Positions 9,602 through 20,074 of a stretch of DNA of 64,000 bases are shown here, one piece after another. A program made the translations under genes and the position numbers. Source of the DNA: Hyphomicrobiales bacterium (GTDB lineage: Bacteria > Pseudomonadota > Alphaproteobacteria > Rhizobiales > Xanthobacteraceae); contig JAFKKO010000118.1 in NCBI GenBank assembly GCA_017305455.1, positions 1-64,000 on the forward strand, written 5' to 3'. How positions within the stretch are numbered: the stretch's first letter is position 1; every line of letters begins with the position of its first letter. The notes under the pieces were generated by a model. It was not told the DNA's origin, searched no databases, and saw nothing but the letters and a program-made list of their open reading frames with translations.

Positions 9602-11007
9602 GATGAAGCCTCCTTCACGGGCTCGACCGAGCCAAGGGCCAGGACCAGATCGCGGAACCGATCGCCGCGCTTCTCGAAATTGGGAAACTGATCGAACGAG
9701 GCGCAGGCCGGAGACAGCAGCACCACCGGCGCAGCAAGGCCGGACGCCTTGGCATCGCGCAGCGCGTCCGGCACGGCAACTTCGAGCGTCTTGCTGATCT
9801 CATGCGGCACGGAGCCGAGCGTCGCGGCGAAATCCTCCGCCGCTTCGCCGATCAGATAGGCCTTGCGGACGCGCGGAAAGAACTCGCGCAGGGATTCGAT
9901 GCCGCCGGTCTTCGGCTTGCCGCCGGCGATCCAGAAAATGTCGGTGAACGACGACAGTGCCCGCGCCGCGGCATCGGCGTTGGTGCCTTTTGAATCATTG
10001 ATAAAGAGCACATTGCCCTTGCGGCCGATCTGCTCCATGCGATGGGCAAGGCCGGGGAAACTGCGCAATCCTTTCTGCAGAACGTCCGGCGCAACGCCCA
10101 GCGCCAGCACCGCGATCGATGCCGCCGCGGCATTCTGCGCGTTATGCCGGCCACGCAGCGAGCCGATATTTGCAACGCTCGCGACACGGCTGCGCGCACC
10201 ATTCGAGGCGCGAACGATGTCCTCGCCGTCGAGATAAACACCATCGGACAGCTCGCGCTGCACCGACAGGCGCGTAACATTTTTCCCGTCGCGCGCGAGA
10301 CGCTCGGCGATTGTGGCGCAGAACGGGTCATCGACGCCGACAACGGCGGTGTCGCTCCCCTGCACATTCGCGACAAGACGCTCCTTCACCTCGGCATAAT
10401 GCTCGATGGTGCCGTGGCGATCGAGATGATCCTCGGTGACGTTGAGCAGGATGCCGACGGTCGGATCGAGCGAAGGTGTCAGATCAATCTGGTACGACGA
10501 CATCTCGACCACATGCACGCGCCCCGCGCGCGGCGGCTCCAGCGACAGGATCGCAGTGCCGATATTGCCGCCCATCTGCGCATCGAGGCCCGCCTCGCGC
10601 ACCAGATGCGCGATCAGCGCCGTGGTCGTGGACTTACCGTTGGTGCCGGTGATGGCAATGAACGGCGCGGTCGGTGCATGACGCCGCCGTTCGCGACAGA
10701 ACAATTCGATATCGCCGAGCACCTCGACGCCGGCTGCGCGGGCGAGCTTCACCGTCCAGTGCGGCTCAGGATGGGTCAGCGGTACGCCGGGCGTCAGCAC
10801 CAGCGCGGCGAAATTGGCCCACGACACCGTGCGCAGATCGGCGGTGATGAAGCCGGCCTGCGCGGCCTGTGCCAACTTGTCGGCGCTGTCATCGCCGGCG
10901 ATGACCTCGGCACCGCCCGCCTTCAGTGCATGGCAGCTCGCAAGGCCCGAGCCGCCAAGCCCGAACACCGCGACCGTCTTGCCTGCGAAGCTGGTGACAG
11001 GAATCAC
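9598..11007 (-). CDS. murD: UDP-N-acetylmuramoylalanine--D-glutamate ligase MurD
   Basis: Second Mur ligase, adding D-Glu to UDP-MurNAc-L-Ala. The 469-residue product has the N-terminal nucleotide-binding turn [12 protein letters not shown] (14-25) and the P-loop GTNGKSTTT (121-129). The Mur-ligase segment [17 protein letters not shown] lies in the C-terminal domain. It starts 4 bases after the mraY stop and its own stop overlaps ftsW, so it is fully embedded in the operon. Confidence 0.97.
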   Translation of the reverse strand: MIPVTSFAGKTVAVFGLGGSGLASCHALKAGGAEVIAGDDSADKLAQAAQAGFITADLRTVSWANFAALVLTPGVPLTHPEPHWTVKLARAAGVEVLGDIELFCRERRRHAPTAPFIAITGTNGKSTTTALIAHLVREAGLDAQMGGNIGTAILSLEPPRAGRVHVVEMSSYQIDLTPSLDPTVGILLNVTEDHLDRHGTIEHYAEVKERLVANVQGSDTAVVGVDDPFCATIAERLARDGKNVTRLSVQRELSDGVYLDGEDIVRASNGARSRVASVANIGSLRGRHNAQNAAAASIAVLALGVAPDVLQKGLRSFPGLAHRMEQIGRKGNVLFINDSKGTNADAAARALSSFTDIFWIAGGKPKTGGIESLREFFPRVRKAYLIGEAAEDFAATLGSVPHEISKTLEVAVPDALRDAKASGLAAPVVLLSPACASFDQFPNFEKRGDRFRDLVLALGSVEPVKEASS

Positions 11008-11011
11008 GACA

Positions 11012-12097
11012 TCACCTCAGCTTCAGCGTGGAGAGGCCGGCAAGCGCCAGCATCACCGAAATGATCCAGAACCGGATCACGATCTGCGGCTCGGTCCAGC
11101 CGAGTTGCTCGAAGTGATGATGGATCGGCGCCATCTTGAAGATGCGCTTTCCGGTCAGCTTGAAGGACGCCACCTGCACGATCACCGACACCGCCTCAAG
11201 CACGAACAGACCGCCGATCACCGCAAGCACGATCTCATGCTTGGTGGCGACCGCAATCGCGCCCAGCATGCCGCCCAGCGCCAGCGATCCGGTATCGCCC
11301 ATGAAGATCGAGGCCGGCGGCGCGTTGAACCAGAGAAAGCCGAGACCGGCGCCGAGCACCGCGCCGCAGAGCACGGCAAGTTCGCCGGTGCCCGCAACAT
11401 AACGGATCTGCAGATATTCGGCGAATACCGCATTGCCGACGAGATAGGCGATCAAGCCAAAGCTCGCCGCCGCGATCATCACCGGCACGATGGCAAGACC
11501 ATCGAGGCCATCGGTCAGGTTCACCGCATTGCCGGCACCGACGATGATGAACATGCCGAAGACGACATAGAACCAGCCGATATTGAGTGTGAATTCCTTG
11601 ACGAACGGAATCGACAGCGCCGTCACCGACTGGTCGCGGCCGAACCACACCACGCAGGCGCAGGCGATCAGCGCGATCAGGCCTTCGAGCGCAAGACGGA
11701 GGCGGCCGGAGAAGCCGGCATCAGTCTGCTTGCTGACTTTGAGATAGTCGTCATAGAACCCGACAAAGCCGAAACCGAGCGTCACCAGCAGCACGATCCA
11801 GATATAGGGGCTGCGCAAGTTGGCCCACAGCAGTGTCGAGACGACGAGCCCGGACAGGATCATCAACCCGCCCATGGTGGGCGTGCCTTTCTTGGTGACG
11901 AGGTGTGTCGGCGGCCCGTCGGCGCGGATCGGCTGTCCCTTGCCCTGCGCCAGACGCAGATGATCGATGATCGACGGGCCGAACATGAAAACAAACAGCG
12001 CGGCAGTGACCATCGCTCCGCCGGTACGGAAAGTGATGTACCGGAACACGTTGATGCCCGGAATGGTGCCAGCAAGATCAGTGAGCCAATAAAACAT
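11012..12097 (-). CDS. mraY: Phospho-N-acetylmuramoyl-pentapeptide transferase MraY
   Basis: Integral membrane enzyme transferring phospho-MurNAc-pentapeptide to undecaprenyl phosphate to form lipid I. The 361-residue, ten-span protein has the catalytic aspartates in GFYDDYLKV, the motif [10 protein letters not shown] and the C-terminal HHH segment [12 protein letters not shown]. All are diagnostic for MraY over WecA. It lies 12 bases after the murF stop and 4 bases before the murD start. Confidence 0.97.
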   Translation of the reverse strand: MFYWLTDLAGTIPGINVFRYITFRTGGAMVTAALFVFMFGPSIIDHLRLAQGKGQPIRADGPPTHLVTKKGTPTMGGLMILSGLVVSTLLWANLRSPYIWIVLLVTLGFGFVGFYDDYLKVSKQTDAGFSGRLRLALEGLIALIACACVVWFGRDQSVTALSIPFVKEFTLNIGWFYVVFGMFIIVGAGNAVNLTDGLDGLAIVPVMIAAASFGLIAYLVGNAVFAEYLQIRYVAGTGELAVLCGAVLGAGLGFLWFNAPPASIFMGDTGSLALGGMLGAIAVATKHEIVLAVIGGLFVLEAVSVIVQVASFKLTGKRIFKMAPIHHHFEQLGWTEPQIVIRFWIISVMLALAGLSTLKLR

Positions 12098-12109
12098 TCA
12101 AACCGCCTA

Positions 12110-13540
12110 TCAATCGTCAAACGACGCCTTGCCGGGAAACCGCTTTTCGAGTGCCGTCACAATTATTTTCATGCGAGAGCCGAGCGAGCCCTTGATCATG
12201 ATCGCGTCGCCCGCGCCGAGCGCCGCCACGATCTGAGATTCCAGCGCGGCAGAGGTCTCGGCATAACCTCCCTTCCGTGGTGAGGGAAGCGCATCCCACA
12301 AAGAACGCATCAAAGGTCCGCAACAGAACACCGTATCGATCCTGTTGGCATCGATCGGCGCAACAAGCCCGCGATGCAGATCAGGACCGCCGGCACCCAG
12401 CTCGAGCATGTCGCCGAGCACGGCAATACGCCGGCCGCGCAGGCCGATCTCGGCCTGGCCGAGCACATTGAGCGCCGCCGCCATCGAAGCCGGATTGGCG
12501 TTGTAGCTCTCGTCGATCAGCGTCACGGTGCCATGATCGAGCTCGAGCAACTGGCGCACGCCGCGCCCGGCCGCGGGCTTGAACTGCGACAGCGCCAGCG
12601 CCGACAGCGCAAGATCCGCTCCGACCAGCGAGGCCGCCGCCAGCACTGCCAGCGAATTCATCGCCATATGGCGGCCCGGCACGCCGATCTTGTAGGTCAC
12701 ATCTTGACCCAGAATATTGGCATGCACCGCCGAGCAGATCGGATGCAGCGCGATGTCGATCAGCCGCGCCTCGGCGGCCTTGTCGGCGCCGAACGGCACA
12801 ATGCGCGACACGCCGACGCGCTTGGCCTGCGCGACCAACCGGGCGAATTGCGAGTTGTCGGCATTGAGTACCGCCGCGCCGCCGGGTTCGATGCCGCTGA
12901 AAATTTCGGCCTTGGCATCGGCAATCGCCTCGATGCCGGAAAAGAATTCGAGATGCACGGGCTCGACGGTGGTGATGATCGCCACATGCGGCCGCACCAG
13001 CTTCACCAGCGGCTCGATCTCGCCAGCATGATTCATGCCGATCTCGAAGATGGCGTAGTGCGCCGAGGCCGGGCAACGCGCCAGCGACAGCGGCACACCC
13101 CAGTGATTGTTGAACGAAGCGACCGAAGCATGAGTCTCGCCCTGCGCGCTGAACACGCTGCGAAGCGCCTCCTTGGTCGAGGTCTTGCCAACCGACCCCG
13201 TCACCGCGACGATGTGCGCCTTCGAACGCGCGCGTGAAGCCCGCGCCAGATCGACGAGGCCGGCAAGAACATCGGGCACCACCAGCAACGGCAGATCAGC
13301 GCCGAACCTGGCGCGATGCGACTGCGCGATCACGGCAAGACCCGCGCCGTTCTTCAGCGCCGCCTCGACGAAATCGTGGCCATCATGTACGTCGCCCTTG
13401 ATGGCAAAATAGGCCTCGCCCGGAACAACGGTGCGGCTGTCGATCGAGAGGCCGCCGATAGCGTCCGGCAATGCGCTGCTACGCGCCGCCTGCATCGCGT
13501 CCGCCATCGCCGCAACGGTCCAGAGTGGTTGCGCGGTCAT
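12110..13540 (-). CDS. murF: UDP-MurNAc-tripeptide--D-Ala-D-Ala ligase MurF
   Basis: Adds D-Ala-D-Ala to the UDP-MurNAc tripeptide, completing the pentapeptide precursor. The 476-residue product has the P-loop VTGSVGKTSTKE (113-124), the substrate segment FEIGMNHAGEI and the C-terminal Mur motif DESYNANPASM. The start overlaps the murE stop (ATGA), as in many proteobacterial dcw clusters. Confidence 0.97.
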   Translation of the reverse strand: MTAQPLWTVAAMADAMQAARSSALPDAIGGLSIDSRTVVPGEAYFAIKGDVHDGHDFVEAALKNGAGLAVIAQSHRARFGADLPLLVVPDVLAGLVDLARASRARSKAHIVAVTGSVGKTSTKEALRSVFSAQGETHASVASFNNHWGVPLSLARCPASAHYAIFEIGMNHAGEIEPLVKLVRPHVAIITTVEPVHLEFFSGIEAIADAKAEIFSGIEPGGAAVLNADNSQFARLVAQAKRVGVSRIVPFGADKAAEARLIDIALHPICSAVHANILGQDVTYKIGVPGRHMAMNSLAVLAAASLVGADLALSALALSQFKPAAGRGVRQLLELDHGTVTLIDESYNANPASMAAALNVLGQAEIGLRGRRIAVLGDMLELGAGGPDLHRGLVAPIDANRIDTVFCCGPLMRSLWDALPSPRKGGYAETSAALESQIVAALGAGDAIMIKGSLGSRMKIIVTALEKRFPGKASFDD

Positions 13541-14985
13541 ACGGCAACCTCCGCCAGCGCGGCGCCGGCCGCTTCATGATCGGAGAACGGCAGCACCTTG
13601 TCGCCGACGATCTGCCCGGTCTCATGGCCCTTGCCGGCGATCAGCAAGGCATCGCCGGGCTGCAACTGGTCGACCGCAACGCGAATGGCTTGCGCGCGAT
13701 CGCCGATTTCCTGCGCGCCGGGCGCGGTAGCCAAAATGGCGGCGCGGATCGCGGCCGGATTTTCGCTGCGCGGATTATCGTCAGTGATGATGACCGTGTC
13801 GGCGTTCTGTGCTGCAATCTCGCCCATCAGAGGCCGCTTGCCGGTGTCGCGATCGCCGCCCGCGCCGAATACCACGACGAGCTTGCGCCGCGCATAAGGC
13901 CGTAGCGCCTCAAGCGCCTTGGCGAGCGCATCGGGCTTGTGCGCGTAGTCGATGAACACCGGCGCGCCATTGCGCTCGCCGATAAGTTCGAGCCGACCCT
14001 TGGCGCCCTCCAGTTTCTCGAGCGCGGCGAACACCCGCTCCGCTTCACCGCCGGTGCCGATCGCGAGCGCGGCCGAGACCAGCGCGTTCTCAATCTGGAA
14101 TTCACCGACCAGCGGCAGCCGCAGCGTATAGGCACGCCCCGCATGCTCGATTGAAATGACTTGCGCAAAGCCTTCGATCGCCGCGCTGCGCAACCCGATG
14201 GCATCGCCCGTGCGCCCCACCGTCATGATCTGCAGCCGCCGCGCACGGGCGGCCTCGATCACCGTGTCGGAATGCTCGTGATCCGCCGCGATGACGGCCG
14301 GGCCGCCTTCAGCCACAAGATCGGTGAACAGCCGCAGCTTCGCCGCGAGATAATGCTCGACGCTCGGATGATAATCCATGTGGTCGCGCGACAGGTTGGT
14401 GAACGCGCCGGCGGTGACGCGGACACCATCCAGCCGATATTGATCGAGACCGTGGGACGAGGCTTCCAGCGCCAGATGGGTCACGCCCTCGCTGGCGATT
14501 TCATCCAGCGAACGATGCAGCGAGATCGGATCCGGCGTGGTGAGCGATCCGTAGATCGTACGCGTCGGCGACACCAGACCGATGGTGCCGATACTCGCAG
14601 CGCTATGGCCAAGATGCAGCCAGATCTGCCGCGTAAACGCGGCAACCGAGGTCTTGCCGCTGGTGCCGGTGACGGCGGCAATCACCTGCGGCTGACGCGG
14701 ATAAAATCGCGCGGCGGCGAGCGCAAGCGCCCTTCGCGGATTGGGGCTGGCGATGAAGACGACGCGGTTGTCGTTCGCGGGCAGACGATCACTCACCACG
14801 GCGGAAGCGCCCGCCGCGATGGCCTGATCGACGAAGCGCGCGCCATCCGTCTTCACGCCGCTCAAGGCAAAAAACACGTTTCCGGGCTGCACTGCGCGGC
14901 TGTCCACGGCAAGCCCGGTGATGGCGACCTCGGCGGCCTGCGCATTCACCACGGCATCGCCGCTGAAAAGATCGCGAAGTTTCAT
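13537..14985 (-). CDS. murE: UDP-MurNAc-dipeptide--meso-diaminopimelate ligase MurE
   Basis: Third Mur ligase. The 482-residue protein has the P-loop VTGTSGKTS (105-113). The amino-acid-selecting motif DNPR (403-406, within [10 protein letters not shown]) marks an enzyme that uses meso-diaminopimelate rather than lysine, so the peptidoglycan is the Gram-negative type. It begins 38 bases downstream of ftsI. Confidence 0.97.
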   Translation of the reverse strand: MKLRDLFSGDAVVNAQAAEVAITGLAVDSRAVQPGNVFFALSGVKTDGARFVDQAIAAGASAVVSDRLPANDNRVVFIASPNPRRALALAAARFYPRQPQVIAAVTGTSGKTSVAAFTRQIWLHLGHSAASIGTIGLVSPTRTIYGSLTTPDPISLHRSLDEIASEGVTHLALEASSHGLDQYRLDGVRVTAGAFTNLSRDHMDYHPSVEHYLAAKLRLFTDLVAEGGPAVIAADHEHSDTVIEAARARRLQIMTVGRTGDAIGLRSAAIEGFAQVISIEHAGRAYTLRLPLVGEFQIENALVSAALAIGTGGEAERVFAALEKLEGAKGRLELIGERNGAPVFIDYAHKPDALAKALEALRPYARRKLVVVFGAGGDRDTGKRPLMGEIAAQNADTVIITDDNPRSENPAAIRAAILATAPGAQEIGDRAQAIRVAVDQLQPGDALLIAGKGHETGQIVGDKVLPFSDHEAAGAALAEVAV

Positions 14986-15023
14986 TTGCTCCTGCCGGTC
15001 GGCGCCTCGGTGCGGTCTGGCGC

Positions 15024-16772
15024 CTACCGATTCTCCCTGGATGTCGCAAGAATAAGGCGTTCGGACGGCGGCAAATCGAAGCGCGGCGCAATTCCGAGCA
15101 GCGGCGCGATGCGGGCGATCACCTTGCCGCCGGTCGGCACCGCATTCCAGCCCGAGGTGATGAAACCGTGGGTTTCGGGCAGCGGCTGCGGCTCGTCGAG
15201 CATCACCAGAAGCTGATAGCGCGGATTGTCGGCCGGCAGGATCGCGGTGAAGCCGTTCAGCACTTTCTTCTTGGCATAACGGCCGTTGATGACCTTCTCC
15301 GCAGTGCCGGTCTTGCCGCCGATATAATAGCCCTTCACATCCGCCTTGCGCGCGGTGCCGACCTCGGCATTGAGACGCATCAGGAAGCGCATCTTCTCGC
15401 TGGTCTCGGGCTTGATGACGCGCTTGGCGAGTTTCATCGCCTCTTCCTCGCTGCGCTTGAGGAAGGTCGGCGGAATGAGATAGCCGCCATTGACCAGCGC
15501 GTCGATCCCCATCACTGCCTGCAGCGGCGCCACCGCGATGCCATGACCGAACGCAATCGTCACGGTGTTGAGTTCTCCCCAGCGGCGCGGGAGCAGCGGC
15601 GAGGCACTTTCCGGCAGCTCGGTGCGCAGGCGCGTCATCTGGCCCATTTTGGCAAGGAACACCTTGTGTCCCTCGACACCCTGCTGAAGCGCGACGCGCG
15701 CGGCGCCCACGTTCGAGGAGTAGGTGAAAACCTCCTTGATGTTGATGAATCGACCGAGCGGATGGTCGTCGTGAATCTTGAACTTGCCATAATGCAGCGG
15801 GCCGCGCGCATCCACCATCGAGTTGAGGTTGATCTTGCCGGAATCCAGCCCCATCGCCAGCGTGAAGGCCTTGAAGGTCGATCCCATCTCATACACACCG
15901 GTCGTCAGACGGTTGATGCGATCCGGGTCATTGGCCTCGCGCGGATTGTTCGGGTCGAAGTCCGGCAGCGACACCATCGCCACGATCTCGCCGGTGCGCA
16001 CGTTGCTGACGACACCCGAGGCAGCCTTGGCCTTGAATTTCTCCTTGGCCTTGAGCAGTTCGTCACGTAGCGCATGTTCGACACGCAGATCGACCGCGAG
16101 CTCGATCGGCTCCTGCTGACGATCGTTGGCAAAGCCCGCCCGATGTAGATCGGCAAGACCATTACCATCGAGCCATTTCTCGATACCGGCAATGCCTTGG
16201 TTGTCGATGTTGACGAGACCGATCAGATGCGCGACCTCCGCGCCGGTCGGATAGACGCGCTTGTTCTCGCGCAGGAAACCAACGCCCGGCAGCCCGAGGC
16301 GGAAGACATCTTTCTGCTGCTTCGGCGTCAGCTCGCGCTTGAGCCAGACGAAGCCCTTGCGCGACGACAGGCGGTCGCGCACCTCGCCGGCATCGAGATC
16401 GGGCAGCGTCGCGGTCAACAGTTCGATCGCCTCGTCCTTGTCAATCAGACGGCGCGGCTCGGCGAACAGCGAGGAGGCCTTCACGTCGGTTGCGAGAATC
16501 TCGCCGTTACGATCCAGAATATCCGGACGCGCGGTGGCGATGGCATCCTGCGACGCAGTCCGCCGCGTGCCATGGCTGTCGCCCACCACCGCATACATCA
16601 CCAGGCGCCCGGCGATGATGGCGAACACCGCCGAGAAGGCGAGGATTGCAAGACCGACGCGCGCGCGTGCCTTGGCGGCACGATCGACATTGCGGCCATA
16701 GAGCAGCGTCCGGATCAGGCGCTGCCGCCACGGCTCCGCCGGCTTTTCGACATTGAAAGCCTGGTCCGTCAC
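15024..16772 (-). CDS. ftsI: Septal transpeptidase FtsI (PBP3)
   Basis: Class B penicillin-binding protein cross-linking septal peptidoglycan. I place the start at the GTG at 16772, which overlaps the ftsL stop as GTGA. The open frame runs upstream through ftsL, but that stretch is not coding. The 582-residue product has a membrane anchor (about 39-61). Counted in the longer open frame that begins at 16991, the transpeptidase motifs are STFK (298-301), SSN (352-354) and KTGT (487-490), that is, 73 lower in the real protein. All catalytic motifs are intact. Confidence 0.95.
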   Translation of the reverse strand: MTDQAFNVEKPAEPWRQRLIRTLLYGRNVDRAAKARARVGLAILAFSAVFAIIAGRLVMYAVVGDSHGTRRTASQDAIATARPDILDRNGEILATDVKASSLFAEPRRLIDKDEAIELLTATLPDLDAGEVRDRLSSRKGFVWLKRELTPKQQKDVFRLGLPGVGFLRENKRVYPTGAEVAHLIGLVNIDNQGIAGIEKWLDGNGLADLHRAGFANDRQQEPIELAVDLRVEHALRDELLKAKEKFKAKAASGVVSNVRTGEIVAMVSLPDFDPNNPREANDPDRINRLTTGVYEMGSTFKAFTLAMGLDSGKINLNSMVDARGPLHYGKFKIHDDHPLGRFINIKEVFTYSSNVGAARVALQQGVEGHKVFLAKMGQMTRLRTELPESASPLLPRRWGELNTVTIAFGHGIAVAPLQAVMGIDALVNGGYLIPPTFLKRSEEEAMKLAKRVIKPETSEKMRFLMRLNAEVGTARKADVKGYYIGGKTGTAEKVINGRYAKKKVLNGFTAILPADNPRYQLLVMLDEPQPLPETHGFITSGWNAVPTGGKVIARIAPLLGIAPRFDLPPSERLILATSRENR

Positions 16773-17149
16773 CGGGCACCCTCCGGCGCTGGAATGGAGC
16801 TCGTAATATTGTCCTGCTCGACGGTCTCGATCATCTTGCCGATCGGGTCCGGATCGTTCGGCCTGATGAAGCTCGGCGGCCGCGGCGGCAGATTCTTGAG
16901 CTGCCCGAACTGCGTGGCCTCGACCGGGCGCAGATCGAGATGGCGTTCGGCCAGACCCTGCAACCGCTTGGGCGAGGACAGCGTCGCCCATTCGGCACGC
17001 AACGCCGCGATATGGTTGCGCTCCTCGCGGATATCCGCGCGCAGGCGCAGCACGCGCTCGGTGCGCACCGTGGACTCCATTTTGATCCGGTAGACATAGG
17101 CGGCGGCGAACACCAGCGCGCAGATGACGAAGAGGTGGATGAGTCTCAC
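16769..17149 (-). CDS. ftsL: Cell division protein FtsL
   Basis: Small bitopic divisome protein that forms a coiled-coil complex with FtsB and FtsQ. I choose the GTG at 17149, whose GTGA overlaps the rsmH stop. This gives 126 residues starting [24 protein letters not shown], with the membrane span almost at the N terminus. A leucine/charged heptad region (about 20-60, [26 protein letters not shown]) and a short proline-rich tail follow. The stop overlaps ftsI. Identification rests mainly on position, size and architecture. Confidence 0.88.
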   Translation of the reverse strand: MRLIHLFVICALVFAAAYVYRIKMESTVRTERVLRLRADIREERNHIAALRAEWATLSSPKRLQGLAERHLDLRPVEATQFGQLKNLPPRPPSFIRPNDPDPIGKMIETVEQDNITSSIPAPEGAR

Positions 17150-18150
17150 GACCGCCCTCCCCGCATCACATTCGCCAGCCTCGGCCATCCGAAAGCGGCA
17201 TCCTCGGCGTGAGCCGGCGCATCGGTGCGCTCCGCCGCGCGCAGCTTGGCCGAGCGCGCGCGCGGATTGGCGGCGGTCTCGGCTTCACTCGCAACGACAG
17301 GACGTTTGGTCAGATTCATGAAACTCGGCGCGGCCTGCGCCGCGACCGGCAGATGCCGCGAACCGCCGCCGCTCTTGCTGCGCGCGCCGATGAAATTCTT
17401 GACGATGCGGTCTTCCAGCGAATGGAACGACACCACCACCAGCCGCCCACCCGGCTTCAGCACGCGCTCGGATGCCGTCAGCGCGGTTTGCAATTCGTCG
17501 AGTTCCTCGTTGACGAAAATGCGCAGCGCCTGAAACGTGCGGGTGGCCGGATGAATCTCGCCGGGCTTGCTGCGCACCACGCGCGAGACGATATCGGCCA
17601 GCGCGCGCGTCGTGGTGATCGGCGCTTCGCCGCGCGCCTTGACGATGGCCCGCGCAACCGCGCGCGAATGGCGCTCCTCGCCGAAGATGTAAATGACATT
17701 GGCCAGATCGGTTTCCGACGCGCTCGCCACCACGTCGGCAGCGCTCGGACCCTCATGGCCCATCCGCATGTCGAGCGGGCCGTCATTGCGGAACGAAAAG
17801 CCACGCGCGGCGCGGTCGAGCTGCATCGAGGAGACACCGACATCCATCACCACGCCGTCGATCTGAGGAACCCCCTGATCGGCGCAGACCTGCGCCAGAT
17901 TCGAAAAGCGGTCCTCGACCAGCGTGAGGCGGCCTTCCGAACGGTCAACCAGATCAAAACCTTCGGCGATCGCGGTGCGGTCGCGGTCGATGGCGATCAC
18001 GCGGGTGCCGGGGGTGTCCAGAATGGCACGGCTGTAACCGCCGGCGCCGAAGGTCGCATCGACATAAACGCCGCCGGCTCGGGGCGCCAGAAACGCCACG
18101 GCCTCGCGGCCGAGAACGGAGATATGGCGCGGCCGGTCCCCCTGGGTCAT
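17146..18150 (-). CDS. rsmH: 16S rRNA (cytosine1402-N4)-methyltransferase RsmH
   Basis: SAM-dependent methyltransferase (also MraW) that modifies C1402 in the 16S rRNA P-site. I start it at the ATG at 18150, giving [18 protein letters not shown] and 334 residues. The SAM-binding loop is [10 protein letters not shown] (31-40), and the C-terminal signature [14 protein letters not shown] is present. It is the first gene of the dcw run, with no mraZ before it. The 437 bases upstream, up to the ampD-like gene, must hold the main dcw promoter. Confidence 0.95.
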   Translation of the reverse strand: MTQGDRPRHISVLGREAVAFLAPRAGGVYVDATFGAGGYSRAILDTPGTRVIAIDRDRTAIAEGFDLVDRSEGRLTLVEDRFSNLAQVCADQGVPQIDGVVMDVGVSSMQLDRAARGFSFRNDGPLDMRMGHEGPSAADVVASASETDLANVIYIFGEERHSRAVARAIVKARGEAPITTTRALADIVSRVVRSKPGEIHPATRTFQALRIFVNEELDELQTALTASERVLKPGGRLVVVSFHSLEDRIVKNFIGARSKSGGGSRHLPVAAQAAPSFMNLTKRPVVASEAETAANPRARSAKLRAAERTDAPAHAEDAAFGWPRLANVMRGGRS

Positions 18151-18587
18151 GGCGCACCCGGTCGGCCGGCGCGGCCCCGGCCATCGACACGAGACATAAT
18201 GCGTCCGCACCCCACGCGAGGCGCCGCCACGACGGACGCCCGGCAAGCTGCCTCTCCAGAGGCGCCTTTCGGCGAAATCGCGTCGCAAACAGCATGTCTG
18301 CATGAAATTCCAGAGCCTGCCATGGGAGTCTTGGGCACCACAGGAACCGCGATTGCCCGAATTCGGGCGCGATTCTTCACTCTTCAGTAACGGTAATTAT
18401 TATTAAGGAATGGTTGACGGCGCCGGCTCCGACGCCGTGATTCCGTGCTGGACATTTTCCGGCGTGGCAACGCGGCGGTGGATAACACCGCCGGCATGGA
18501 ACCTCGACAATTGCGTCCAATTTCTGTGGAGCGATACTCACACTAGCGTCTGAGTGTCGCCGCTGTCTTGCCCTGTTTGGTTGTCAC
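18151..18587. other. Divergent intergenic region without mraZ
   Basis: This gap between rsmH (minus) and the AmpD-like gene (plus) has no open frame resembling MraZ, which commonly precedes rsmH. The centre (about 18380-18415) is AT-rich against a GC-rich background and is the most likely place for divergent promoters. I cannot assign specific -35/-10 boxes with confidence, and I see no repeat or RNA. Confidence 0.4.
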
Positions 18588-19442
18588 ATGTCACTTGAAT
18601 CGTTTGCGTTTGCGAAACTTACCGGAAAGCCTGTACAGTTTCCGCTCTCCCGAAGGCTCGAAAGCGACATGGACTGCTTCATGCCGGACTCGTCCGTCGT
18701 TTTCGACGTGATGCCGTCCGTCAATTTCAACGACCGCAAGGGCGGGCGCGAACCCGATATGATCGTGCTGCACTACACCGGCATGTCCGACGCCGAAGGC
18801 GCGCTGACGCGCCTCACCAGCGCCGGCACCGATGTTTCGGCGCATTATGTCGTGATGGAAGACGGCAACATCCTTCAACTTGTGAAGGAAAGCGCACGCG
18901 CATGGCATGCCGGCGCGGCGTTCTGGGCCGGCGAGACTGATATCAATTCGTGCTCGATCGGCATCGAGATCGTCAATCGCGGCCACGATTTGGGCTATCC
19001 GGACTTTCCACTGCGCCAGATCGCGGCCGTGATCGCCCTGAGCAAGGGCATCATGCTCCGCCGCAACATCGTGAAACACCGCGTCCTGGCTCATTCGGAC
19101 ATCGCACCGGCCCGCAAGAAGGATCCAGGCGAGAAATTTCCCTGGCGGCTGCTGGCCGATTCCGGCGTCGGCCATTGGGTCGAGCCTGCGCCGATCATGC
19201 ACAGCGAGCACAAGATGCTCGGCGCAAGCGGCGAGCAGGTGCTTGCCTTGCAGCGCGGCCTTGCCAATTACGGCTACGGGATCGGACTGACCGGCCAATA
19301 TGACGGTGCCACCATGGATGCGGTGGCCGCGTTCCAGCGGCACTTCCGTCCCGAGCAGGTCGACGGCATCGCCGATCACTCGACGCTGATGACGTTGCAG
19401 AACCTGCTGGCGACCCTGCCCAAGGAAACCACCGTCGCCTGA
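18588..19442 (+). CDS. AmpD-type N-acetylmuramoyl-L-alanine amidase with PG-binding domain
   Basis: Zinc amidase that cleaves between MurNAc and L-Ala in peptidoglycan or its recycled fragments. The Amidase_2 domain (about 50-190) has the zinc-ligand segments MIVLHYTG and VLAHSDIAPARKKDPG. A C-terminal PG_binding_1 domain (about 208-275) contains the typical VLALQRGLANYG...TMDAVAAFQRHFRP. No signal peptide is evident, so it may act in the cytoplasm like AmpD despite the wall-binding domain. The start is uncertain: the ATG at 18669 (MDCFMPDSSVVFDV) also fits. It lies next to rnpB, divergent from the dcw cluster. Confidence 0.88.
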   Translation: MSLESFAFAKLTGKPVQFPLSRRLESDMDCFMPDSSVVFDVMPSVNFNDRKGGREPDMIVLHYTGMSDAEGALTRLTSAGTDVSAHYVVMEDGNILQLVKESARAWHAGAAFWAGETDINSCSIGIEIVNRGHDLGYPDFPLRQIAAVIALSKGIMLRRNIVKHRVLAHSDIAPARKKDPGEKFPWRLLADSGVGHWVEPAPIMHSEHKMLGASGEQVLALQRGLANYGYGIGLTGQYDGATMDAVAAFQRHFRPEQVDGIADHSTLMTLQNLLATLPKETTVA

Positions 19443-19527
19443 GCGCCCTCGCTCCGGCAAAGCCTTTTCAAGCCATGAGAATCTTGCCCACCGCTTGACG
19501 CGGCGCACGGGAGACGTCATGTCGTCG

Positions 19528-19948
19528 GTGTCAGTCGGCCGGACGGCCGCTCCCGCAAGGATCGAAAGATCGCGGGGGAGGAAAGTCCGGGCTCCATCGA
19601 CATACGGTGCCGGATAACATCCGGCGGGGGCGACCCCAGGGAAAGTGCCACAGAGAACGAACCGCCTTCATCTCGATGAGGGCAAGGGTGAAAAGGTGCG
19701 GTAAGAGCGCACCGCGTCGCTAGCAATAGGGACGGCATGGCAAACCCCACCGGGAGCAAAACCGAATAGGGACGGCAGCGCGAAAAGTTCGCTCTCGGGC
19801 GATAACTTCGCAGGGCGATGTCAGGCCCGCTGTCCGGGTAGGTTGCTTGAGGCGCAAGGCGACTTGCGTCCCAGAAGAATGGCCGTCACGCCTTGCCGGC
19901 TCACGCCGGTCCGGCCCTCCAGAACCCGGCTTACAGGCTGGCTGACAC
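19528..19948 (+). ncRNA. rnpB: RNase P RNA (M1 RNA)
   Basis: Catalytic RNA that trims the 5' leader of tRNA precursors. The conserved P4/J3-4 strand GAGGAAAGTCCGGGCTCC is at about 19578-19595, and the matching 3' region contains AGAAGAATGGCCGTCACGCC. The ends were set by the P1 helix: GTGTCAG at 19528 pairs with CTGACAC ending at 19948. The length of about 420 bases suits a type A alphaproteobacterial RNase P. The exact ends are estimates. Confidence 0.93.
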
Positions 19949-19997
19949 TTCTATTAACTCTGTATTAACTCACTGTTACCTGTCATGTGAGCAGCAA

Positions 19998-20031
19998 CGA
20001 GGGGTCCGGCGCGAACACGCCGGGCCCCTCG
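19998..20031 (+). terminator. Strong hairpin between rnpB and the efflux operon
   Basis: CGAGGGGTCCGGCG pairs with CGCCGGGCCCCTCG, a 14-pair stem with one G-T pair and a six-base loop (CGAACA). It sits about 50 bases after rnpB and 44 bases before the end of the convergent MFS gene. It could serve both directions, although no long T-run follows. Confidence 0.6.
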
Positions 20032-20074
20032 CCACGTTTGAACCTTGGAATGATCGAAACCGGGGCCGCCGACC

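Noticed and set aside
18151..18587. Looked for mraZ upstream of rsmH.
   Set aside because: No frame of suitable length or with MraZ-like sequence is present on either strand.
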